A model generated the notes under the pieces. It worked only from the letters and a program-made list of their open reading frames with translations, was not told the origin of the DNA and did not search any database. A stretch of 64,000 bases of DNA. Source: Litoditis marina. Lineage: Eukaryota; Nematoda; Chromadorea; Rhabditida; Rhabditidae. Shown here piece by piece: positions 42,501 through 54,500 of this stretch. Each line of letters opens with the position of its first letter. The stretch's first letter is position 1. The stretch lies in the NCBI GenBank assembly GCA_964036275.1, contig OZ038434.1, positions 28,133,511-28,197,510 of the forward strand. Reading direction: 5' to 3'. A program made the translations under genes and the position numbers.

Positions 42501-45500
42501 AGGTGAGTATTTTGTTTCATCGTTGTCTTTGTTTTCATTTAGATTTCGCCCCCTCCCCCTCTCAGATCACTCGTACTTTCTGCTTTAAAAACGTTTTCGA
42601 GAGTTAAAGTTCAGACTGAAATAGTTTTTATGGCAGGAAATCGCCCATTTCAGCATCACGAAGCAGGTCACTTCAGGAAGTTTGAGTTATTTTGATTCAT
42701 ACTAACATTGAAACAAGAATTTATTCATGTTTTGAGCCTATAGGTTATTATTATTGTTGTTGTTATTATTATTATTTAGCCAAAAAGAAGTTGGCCCAAT
42801 CGCAAGATGCGTGGAATTTGCTGATGAGCGACACGATCAACGCCGATTTGGAGATGAGCGAAAGTGACGAAGGAGAAGTGGAAGATGAACTTACAGAAGA
42901 ACAGCTGGTAAGTTGTTTGTATTCAAATTATTATTACTTTCTAAAGTTATTATTGTTTTACAATACTCATACTAGTAGTGTAAACCGTAGAAAAAGAGGA
43001 AGAAGTCACAGAAGAACAGATGGTAGGTTTTTAGTTGATTTTTTTTTTGAAATTCAAATCGTTAGAATATGTGATATGTGTGAGGATGGCGCAGAAGAAC
43101 AGATGGTGGTTTTTTTTGTAATCCAAAGTATTTTCAAGAATCAATGGGTCAGGCATGTACCAGTGAGGTGCGACTATTTCCCAAAATGTTCGATTCATAA
43201 AATTTCTTGATTTTCCATCAGAAATAATCTGCCTAATTATACCTAATTTGGCTAAGAAGTAGTCCGTTCCTCGAATTTGTGGCTACTTGGACAACACTAC
43301 TGGTCATACACCGCCAAGGGTCTCGGTATTATTCTTTTCCGGCCTCCAAGTCGTAGATCGTAGTCTCACGTCACGTTAGTGTCACGTGATTGTATGATTC
43401 AATTTATTATCTCTGCTGGTGTCACAATAATCAGCAAAAGACGTTTACCGCCTCGTAACGGAGCGACGTAAATGAATACATATGTATGTATATGTAAAGA
43501 AATATGCTGGTGGTCATAAATTCATTCTCACAAATTTCTTTGTATTTTCAGGAAGCAGCTGCGAAACGAAAATCCACGGCCAACCTCATCAATATGGTCG
43601 ACACGAAGATCAGCAACTTAACCATTCTCATGGTGAGTGATTTTGTTGTAATCGAAAACATATTAATGTGTTTTGCTCATAATTTTGGTTATCCATACGC
43701 ATAGAAGAAGACCATAAGTGTACACAATTTGCTGATCACTGGTTTTCTTTTGTCGCACTTGAGTTGCTGTTGAGTTTTGTCGAATATTCGGTACATTTAA
43801 GAGCGATGCAGACTGAAAACTGTCGAAAGTGCTTTCATTTAGATTTCTGAGTACGTTTTAGGTACGGCATTAACAACCTCAGGCGCTGGTTTGACATCTG
43901 TCGCACTGTATCCTTATCAAACTCGACCGAAAGGTCAAAGTTCAAATTAACTCCAGGGTTTAGAAACATTTCTTTCCGTTCAATTATAGATTTTTTAGGC
44001 TTGTCGTATTTACCTGGACATGGATGTGTTGACTGCGATTCTCTACATTTCGGCCATGACTTTGGGTTGCGGATGGACCATGTTATCCGATATTGTCAGG
44101 TATTGATTTTATCTTGTTTTCATATGATTGAAATTCACTCTGGTAACAGTTTAATTAGATTTTCCTCTTTTCTAGCAAAAAGTTGCATACACGGCAATTT
44201 TCAACACGTACTGCCCATCTTTCAGTTATTTAAAGAAGGACGATTATGTGGTCCAATACAAACGCTTTGGTCCTTTAAACAGCAATACATTTTTCAATTG
44301 CAGTTCAAAGGACCGATCCGTCGAGAGTGGTCCACATAATCGTCTTACTTTAATGTAACTCAGCTACGCAGCCACAATCTCCCGCTAAAGCCGTGTGCTG
44401 TAAGCTATGACAGTATCGTATCCTACACCTACTTCAGATGGATTTCAACTCAAAACACACATTTATTTTATTATTCCATACGTTTTTTTCTATTTTTCAT
44501 TCCATTCTAGATGGATTCGTGAGGATCGTGGCAGTATTGCCGGCTGTCAGTCGCGTGCATTGGGTGGCACGAAAACACTGGCAGGAAAGAGGAAGAAGGC
44601 TTTCTTTGCCGAAATGGTTTGTTAATAATAGTAATAATAATGGTAATGATGATGATAATATTAATAATGATAATAATAATATTCATTGCTCAAAATGTGC
44701 AACGAAATGGTTTGTTAATAATAATGACAATGACAATGATGATGATAATAGAAAAAATAAAAAGAACTTTTTTCGACTATTCGTACAATGGAGTAAGATT
44801 CGTTTTACTCTTATCCTACCAATAGTTGTCCCGTTGTCGGAATAGGTTGAAAGAGAAAGTTTTACGTCAATTAATTGAAAAGGTTTTTTTTTGGAAAATT
44901 GTCCTTGACCTCAGGATACTGAAACGTTTTGCCTCTAGACGTGAGGGGTGTATAACTCTTCAAACCCGTGAACAGAAACTGTCCCGTGTGAAAAAAGCAA
45001 GGTTATTTATTCAAACCAGTAACCAGACGTAGGGCGATGTAGGGCGACTTTGTTGTCCACATAAATTGATGCCTATTATTGAAATGAGGGTAGTTCAAAC
45101 TCCAATTCTAAAAAAACGTGTGATTTTTTGACCCATCCAAGAAGATCGCACTACATTGGACATTGGATTCAAACATTTTCTCCAGGACCTCCCTTTGTAC
45201 GAGTTCTATCGGACTTCGCTCTGGATTTGGCAGTCGTTACAGATTCCCGCCCAAGCACCAGTTGACTACGAACAGGTGAGAACCATACACCAGCAAGGTT
45301 GTCCGAATAGTTGGAAAAATTCGAAAAAAAACAGACTACTTTTTAGCCAAGACAATGAAAATAGGTCTACATCTGGAAACGGATTACCTTTTGTCGCTTA
45401 GTCGGACCTTACTGAATGGTGAGAACGCAGATTTGAAGTTTGTAGTTTGTATTCTCATCTGGTTTGTAGTTTAGGCACAGTTAGTCTTAATTCGGTAACA

Positions 45501-48500
45501 CAACGGGAAAATCTGACACGTTTTGAAAAGGGAGCCGTTCAAACTACGTGAATCTGAGGAAAAATAGACAAATTTTCACGGTTTCGGCGAAAAAGGTTTT
45601 TTTCGAGTGTTTCTGTCTTTCCGACCATTCGGACTTCAAACGACTATGGGTGAGTTATTTTCTATCTGGTTCCTATTAGTTATGTTTTCTTGCAAATTTC
45701 CGCTAATTGCAGCTGCTTGCGCGCATGATGTACAATTTGAACCTGCCCACCGAGCTGATGGAACGCATTTTGTACCTGATGAATTTGGCTCCGCCCACTT
45801 TAGGAATGGACATGGCATCGCTGGCGCAGCAGGGGGATGTCAACGAGGTAAATACGACAATTCCATTATTTCATATGGATGAATATAGTAAAATAGAATA
45901 TTCATTGAATTAGTTGATCTAAATACACAGCAAATACGTTTTGCAATTCTTAGTTGGTAGTCAGATTGCACATGAGAGTTCACTCAGATGTAAGGTCACC
46001 AGCTCGACTCATTCTGTGAATTACGGAATAAACTGAGGATCAAGGTCACGCAGAATTGACAATTGTCGAAATTATTCATTTCCATATCATACGTAAACTA
46101 GCCCCTCATCTCGATGTTGCTCAATTTTGCTCGACTTCGATCGACGTATGATCATTTTTCGGGATAACTTTAGGTTTTTTTTACTGTTCAAAAAGCATAA
46201 TTCAAGTATTTAAGACAAAAATGCGATTATATCGTACTTTTCGCTCACACATGCTCACTTTTCGGTGTCGCTCTTGCTCATATTTCTCAGCCCGATAGGG
46301 AACTATGTTACGTATGGTCGTTATCCAGTTTTTCTTAAATTTTGCTGTTCATGGTTTTTCGAAGTTGCTGTGTTTCTGAACTCGAACGTGGAAAGTTTAA
46401 TGAAGATTTTGATTTAATTACCTGGCAACTGACAATTCAGTATTTGCGTCGAAAATACATCACTTCGTAACGAAGCAAAGTGTATGAATACGTATGTAAG
46501 TTCTACGATTCCAGGGAATGACGTGTCGTGCCTACTGTGACTCCGCCCAGAAGCCGTATCGCAAGGTTCTCGAGTGTTTCGGGCGACCGCGAACGGGGGT
46601 GCAGAACAGCTGGAACAGCGAGTACGTGGAAATACGTGAAAACATGCTGTCATACCCCAGTAAAGTTGTCCGAACAGTTAGAAAAAATTGAAAACGAACT
46701 AGTTTTCCCCAGAAAAGAAGACAATAGGTCTACTTTTTATGAAAAAAAACCCATTATTTTCACTTATTTACTTAGGAAAACGGACTACTTTTTGTTGCTT
46801 AGTCGGACCTTACTGGGGTATGCTGTCAAATCGATCGGTCTGGAGGCTGGTAATAACTAGTCACTAGTGCCAGGGGCTGGTGTTAAAGAAGGACGATCAT
46901 GTGCTCCAATCGCAACGCTTCAGTCCTTTAAACTGCAATACATATTTCAATTGCAGTTTAAAGGACCGTTGACATGAGATTGGTCCACATAATCGTCCTT
47001 CTTCAAGTTGACGTGCTTGTGATTATTGGGGCAGGTAATGTTAGGTAGCAGCTTGACTTGAATGAAGATTGCAGTGCAGTGCAGACAATAGAAAACATAC
47101 TAGAAGTAACTATACGTTCAAAAAGTTTGGATTAATACCATTTTGTGTGCTATTTGAACAACTCTGCCGGGATATGAATATTCGTTTTCCAGCGTCTTTT
47201 TCGCCACAGAAACGAAGTTGATGTGCTATTTAAACACATGAAAATTGCACATTTTCATCAAAAATACACAATTTTTTGCGTTTTTGGTAGAAAAGTAGCC
47301 CGTTCTTGATTTTTTTCGGGCTATTCGGAGATTCGGACAACTTTACCGGGATATGCATTTTTCATTTCCAGCGTCTTTTTCGCCACAGAAACGAAGTTGA
47401 TGTGCTACATTCTACTGGCTTTGAAGCTGATGTTTGGACTAGACGATGACAGAGAACACCGCATGGAGGTCTGCCAAGTTTCCAGTTTGGACAACTTTTA
47501 GAGCTCGGAGATATTTTAGGAAACTTCAAGTATTGAGTTACACTCTAGTCCGCGAATTAAAAAAAGGAAACAGCCTAACCGTTCTGGTTGTTCATCAGAA
47601 ATGGTTGCTTTTTGTTTCCCTATTCCGGAACCGAAGTGAAAAGTATATCGTTTATCGTAGCGCTCTCGACATTATGTATATATTAACATACGTCGTATAT
47701 GGTTGTAATAAATACAAACAATAGTAATAATAATAATAATAATAATATTTCCTTTTTTTCCAGCCGTCTGCCCCCAATAGAGATGACGAGGAAGAGTCTT
47801 TTAACGTGGTCGACTGGATGCGTCAACTGAAGATGCGATTAATGTTATGGGAGGGACACGCGGTGCCGGATATACTACAGAAACAGTGCGTTTTTGTAGT
47901 TTGTAGTCTGATTTATAGTATTAATAAGAATAATAATGAGTATTATTATTGTTGTTTCGATTATGGAAGTTTTGGCATTATTTTCGATGCCGGATATACT
48001 GCAGAAACAATGGGTTTTAAAGTTTGTAGTTTATTGTCAATTGATAATAATAAAATTATCGCACATGGCAACTCTGCCAGCCGCATTCATGGACGTATAC
48101 ATTGACAGTCACATAATTCACATTATTAAACCTAGACGGACTGTAAAACGGACTTAGTTGAAAGAAAAATTCGCGTAAGCCTAAGCAGAAAGGATCGTCG
48201 GATGGAGTGAGAGTTGATAGAAGGATTGAGTTCTTTTGGTTTTTCTGTACTTGGATGGACTCATATGGTTCAATATATACTTATTCTTATACTTGAATAG
48301 TTCAACTTTGTTCTTTCCAGTAAGCCAGTCTTTCCTCTGATCGCGGAACCGTTTTTCGGACATGGAAGGAATTCGAAATTGTCGCGAAAGTAGGTTTTCA
48401 TAAAAACTGTTTATGATACAAAATGTAATCAACACATAGTTGTCCACTTATCGGTGGCAGGCAAACGATACCACCAAAATAATCCTATTTTTCTGTGCAA

Positions 48501-51500
48501 ATACCTAAAAACTGAGCATTTGATCACATTTTGTCCTTTCTGGCTGGAAGCGAGTCTTCGATTTTTTCTTACTGTTTTTTTTTCTGTACACTAAAGTATG
48601 TCAAATCACTTCATAGTTTATTTAGTTCTCAAAGTATGTTTATCCCAATCTGAAAACAGTCGAAACCTTCGACTCTTTTCCAATTCCGTGAAATTGTTCG
48701 AATAGCAAAATTCATAAAAAATAACTCCCTTTTTTCAGAAATGTGCCTGTTTTTGATGCACAATTAATGAATTTTCACGGTTTTTCGTCGAGAAAAGAAA
48801 TTATTTTTGTAGAATAGTCGGACCTTACTAGTGTATGGTTGGTTCCCGTCAGATCACCTTAACTCTTTAATGGTAATTTTCCAGTACCGTAGACGGGAAA
48901 CGGTACTACTCGGAACGCGCTCGGTTTATTACAAATTCGCGTTTGGTCGAAACTGTATTGCAACAAATCTAGAGATATATTGTGCCCTGAAGAGACGTCA
49001 GACGACGAGAGGAAAATCAATATATATGACAGCCACGCCGTATAAACAGTTATTTACTGTTTTGCAACTACGCTTGTTCTGTCTATCGAACTACTGTATA
49101 ATGTATACTGTAAACTGTATAATTTTCCAGTACCGTAGACGGGAAGCGGTACTACTGTTTCGCGACGCGAATGCGAGACCGCGGCTTCAACGACTGTGTG
49201 CCGCACACGATGAGCAGACAGTCGGTGAGTATTACAAAGGCTGCCTTTATACCCTACAATACAATACAATACAATACAATACAATACAATAGTTTATTAC
49301 GGGATCAGAATGGGTAAAATTCGCCGCAACCTATGATTTTTCCAATTGTGCAACTTTTCTCTGACGGTCCTCATTCAGTTAAATACCAATTCGTGTATAC
49401 TTTGAATAACATGTTTCGATAAATCTTCTCATTCTCTTTCTTCTTTCTTAGATTTGTTTTTTGAGAAGGCACTTTCACACATTTTACAACACACCATCCT
49501 GCGTTTATTTTCACGATTTTCTTTCCTGTTTCATCAGTTTGATCTCATTTTTCAACACAAATGGTTGAAAAACGATTGAGTTTTTCGAGCAGCTGACCAC
49601 AACCCCAGAACCCGACAACCCACCAATCATACGTGGGGCGACTTTGTTGTCTACAAAAGTTTATTCTCATCGGGTCTTTCATCTGGGATCTGGGTGACCA
49701 AACTACAAAACTTAATGGGAAGTGAAAAGTGATGTATTACCCAGCGAAGGCGACTATTGTTGAAACTAAGCTGGTATAATTCTGGTTTGAGGGAAATCGG
49801 GTGTCTCAATGAATGATCCCTACGACCAATCGAACACTAGTGTTCTCGTTTACAGGCCGTCACGTTGCCGAGTCCCTTTTCTGAAGACGTTCTTAGTCGT
49901 GCTCCAAATAAGAATGACGATGACGCTGTTTACGGTACGTAAGGACCGATTGATACCTTTTACACGGTTATTTGGGTTACACGGTTATTTGGGTTATTAG
50001 TTGAAAGGGGTAGTAGTTAATAGGAATAGGGAACACAACATGCGTACATGTTTCATAAGCTGCAATATCTTATCTAACTCAGTTGGGAGACCCTATCAAT
50101 CTTTCAAAAGTTCTGGCCGATTCGAAAAGTTACATGAGGTAGAATTATTCCTTTGCTTTTTTCATCCATGGGATGTTGTCTTCATCCTCAAACACTCGCA
50201 CCAACACTATCTCACGTATGCTTAGTACGTGTGCCTTTCTTTCCGTTAATATAAAAATTCATCTCCAACTCAAAATTTCGAACTCGATAACATAGTTTAA
50301 GTTCTGTGACTGTAAATGTATAATGTACGAGTTGTCTTTCAGCACCTCTACGAACCCAGGCGGACGTGGTGAGAGAGTACATGTTGTTGAAGAGAACAGA
50401 CGAGCAGAGAAATGAGCTGAAGGCTGAGATCAGCGACGAGTCACTGCGTTTGGTCAAGGCGAACTTTGATGTGAGTACAAAGTACATACACGAGTAATTC
50501 CGTTCGTATAGCTGGAAAATTCGAAAATCGAGCTAAATTGTTAATATCGGGAACATTTGCCGTTCTTGGATGCAAAATCATGATTTTTCCCGTATTTCCG
50601 AGAGAAAAACGGCGTCCTATATATAGAACAGTCGGACCTCACTGGTGTATGATTAGATCATGGAAAAGGGAAAAAGAATATTATAAGTTTTTAAAGAAAT
50701 GAAAATCGAGCGAAAGTCGATATGCCTTTATACCAGTCAAGCTGTTTGGAGTACAGGCCGGTGGCACCTGTTGCCGAACCGGAGAACTTTCTGCGACATC
50801 TTTGACCTTAAATTTAGTAGTCAATGTTCAAACGCACTCCAATTATACTAGATTGGAGAACTGCAGCAAAAATGAAGCCTGTGATAAAACCAACTCCATG
50901 TGAAAGAAGAATGAAAATAGAAATGACGTAAATGGTTTAATAAAAATAATACATCTTTATTCCAGTCACGCAGTTTGGAGTATAAGCCGGTGGCGCCGGT
51001 TGCCGAACCAGAAAGTTTCCTGCGACAAGTTGAGTCGACGGATTTTGTGGGAACGGCTGAGGATAGAAAAAGATGGCGTAGGATGTTCCCCTGTGCGAAT
51101 GGATACGTGGTATGTATATTCGGACATTGTTTGGTACCTAATCACTTAATCTGATAGATCAAAATAACAGTTTGGGTTACGTGTGATGTGACTTGCAAGG
51201 TTTTTCAACGGGTATGCCAGCTAATTTTTGCCCCAACCAGATAGTTCGGTAAAAAACGAATAAATGTTGCGATTCGGCTAATTCGACATTCGAAATAGTA
51301 GATTTTGTAATGAAAATTCTTATGTGGAGAAGTCAAGTCAACTTCACACCTGGTACATCACAATTGCCATTTGGCTTGGCAAGAAATTTGTGTGAAATCT
51401 CCATCCAACAGTTTTTTGTGGGCCCATGGCGGTGTGCCATACGTCAGGCGACTTTGTTGTCTCCACAGAAATTTATTGAAAACCAGGTGTTTTATCTGGG

Positions 51501-54500
51501 CAAAACTACAAAACGGAATGAACGATTTCTTTTTCACCAGTAATGTGCGACTACTGATGAAATTTGGGTAGTTCAAATTTCCGATTTGAAAAAGTCGGGT
51601 GATTCAATGGAGCTTTCAACAAAGTCGTTTTTTATGCGGTGTACTGTATTCGAAATTTTGAAAATTTGTAAACATTTTCACTGCGTATTTCCCGTTTGGA
51701 AGAATCTTTTGACTGGTGTTCTTATGAAATGTCCAAATGTGGGGACGGGGGCGTTTTGGAGTTTCTCGACTTGTTTTTTTTATTGACTTTATTTTCTTAA
51801 TTTTAGCGTTATCCGCGTCCGTTGTGGGCCCATGGCGGTGTACTGTATTCAAAAGAGGAAGACGATAGAATGAGAAGACAGAACCTCAGGCAAAGGGAGG
51901 GAGGGGTGAGTTACATGGTTACGCCGTTTGGTAAGATTTAAAAAAATCAAAAATAGAAGTATGGAAGTTGCCTCATCAAGACATCAAGACATTTGGGTGA
52001 AATCTTTATCCAACTTTTTCAGTTTACCCGTAGGTACCTTGAAATGGAAAACCGGTTACCCTCTCAAATACCGTAAAATTATACGTTTCTGGTCCTTCTT
52101 TCAGCGGATTATCATTTTTCATTGAATTTATGCAACAATTTGTATTTATAGGAAAAAGGAAACTCCATTCTTGTAATATGTCTTCATTCACAGAATCTCC
52201 TATGTGGTCCGCGCCGTTTTTTCGCGTCCCGTAAGAATGCGGTCGATGCCGCCGAAGCCGCTTTGCCCTATATGAGCGGGTCGTTTCGGTTTCTCTGGCA
52301 GGCTTTCGCCAAGATTATCGGTACGTTTTTGTAGTTTGATCTTGCTGATGTTTGTAGTTTGATCGCATTAGCTTTCTGTCGAAATTCGTAGATGGTGAGC
52401 GTGTCTAGATCATATTTTTTAATCATGAACTACCACTATATTTTTGGCTGGAACCTGGTTATTGAGTTAAAGTAGGACGATTATGTGGACCAATCCTGTG
52501 TCAACGGTCCTTTGAACTGCAATTGAAAAATGTATTGCAGTTTAAAGGACTGAAGCGTTGTGATTGGACCACATAATCGGCCTTCTTTAATTTGCAAATG
52601 TTTTCAGGAGATTCTGACTTTGTGCTCTATACGGCCTTCATGATGTTGGAGCTGCAAATTATCGATCGGCAAAAGTAAGGGCTTCAATATTTCTATTCGT
52701 TGAGTGATTTTTCCAGGCTAATTCTATATCTAACCGGATTTTTTCGTTATTTTTTTTTGAGATTACCGCATAGGTAACCTAAAACTAAATTCCGGTTACC
52801 GTTTCTGGTTAGATATAGAATTTACCGGTTTTCTCTGGTGGTTTGTTGTCGATTGAGTTTATATAAAAAGAGATTACCGCAATAATGAAGGTGTTTTCGG
52901 TTCTGATCAGTTTCAGGCGTTTTGTAGTGCTTGATTGGTCCCCTCAACTCAATTTTCGTTGTAATGATTACTGATTGTAGAATTGTAGATCAAGTTCTGA
53001 CTGAAACGCCCACGTAGGTAGGTAATATTGGCATTACTAGTTATTTTACAGGTTCCAGAAATGTGCGAAGGCGATGGTAGATGGAGCCACACACCCTGTG
53101 GATTTTCTCAATTTTAAGGTAGTTTTAATTATGCACTATTTTTCGTTGAATCTCCTCAATTTTTGATATTTTAGTAGTAGTAGTACTCAAAGTGCGCTGA
53201 TCGACTTATATGTCAGAATCAACTCGAAACGTAGATCGAAAAGTGTTAAGAGAAGTGTTTTTCTTTCTGTCTAATCTCAAAAAGTTTTCAAATCATATCA
53301 TAACATTTACGAGAACTGTAATACTTAATATATATGTATAGTTAATTTTAATCTCTTATTATTTTTGTTATAATTCCCAGGACGACGGCAGTAGTACGCA
53401 CCACACTGTCCGTGTCAGTTCCTTCCATGATATTACCAGACCTCAGCAGCTGTCGCGAGTTCAGTTTGGACTGCCCAGGAATTGGGGTTAGTTAGCAGCT
53501 GTAAACAAAACTTTTTTTCCATCTAAATACGTTAAACGCTATTATTTCTGAAAAACCGGGTGTTTTTCGGTTTGGTTCGTATGGTTCGAATGTTTTACGC
53601 GCATCGAGTTCAGAAGTCGAGAGAGAGAGAGCACTCCTTGGACCACGTACACATGTAACCGGGTTAAAACCAACAAATCATTTTTGTAAACGTTTCCCCT
53701 CTGACTATGGTTCAGTTCCACTTTTTGAACTCCAATCTCCCCGCAAATTCAAGCTTATTCAAACCCCTTTTCTCGAACTGGGTCAAGAATTTAAACTTCA
53801 ACTCAACGGAATTCACACGTTTTACGTGAAAAGAATTCTGATCGTAATGTAGTTTGTAGTTTGTTCTGCAGACCAATTGGTCTACCATTCCTTAATGAAC
53901 CTATTGTTGGTGAATTCTATATGTAACCGGATTTTTTGGTAACCTAATCGGTTTTTGGTAACCTATTTTTCGGGTTACCTCAGTAGGTAACCGGTGGGTA
54001 ACCGAAAGTTAAAAACCGGTTACCTGTTTTTCTAACGTGAAATGTGGTTTTTACCGTTAGTTTGTTTGGTAACCGGATTTAAGTTTTAGGTTACCTACCG
54101 GTTACCTGTGAGGTAACCTGAAAAAAGGGTTACCGAAAACCGGTTAGGTTACCTGAAAACCCGGTTACATATAGAATTGGCCCCTATTGTTTGTCTTGTT
54201 TTCAACAAGATAAACGAGGCAGGCAGAACAAACACTGAACCACACTATGAGAACCAGCGATTCCGTAAAAGACTGTTTTGTTAAATAATGTTAAATAGTG
54301 TAGTTTGTAGTCTGTTTTCCTTTGCAGACCTCGATATTTGGGATCTGGAGGACAAAGAACAAGACGACTGGATGGTGTCTTCGTCTGAGGACGAGTCTGA
54401 AGGCGAATCTGAGGAAAAAGAGAGTCAGACAGACTCTGGGGAGGAGCTATACCAGGCCACCGTGGAGTTGGAGCACACTTCGGTGGGTTGGGGTTGATTC

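Noticed and set aside
46622..46649. Alternative TAF1B exon 12 ends at GTGGAA, GTGAAA or GTCATA
   Set aside because: GTACGT at 46622 is the best donor and gives the phase required by exon 13; the first two give the wrong phase and GTCATA is a poor donor.
49594..49638. Possible extra TAF1B exon (LTTTPEPDNPPII) between exons 15 and 16
   Set aside because: The only donors leave the wrong phase, and its 3' edge runs into a repeat; joining exon 15 directly to 16 keeps the frame.
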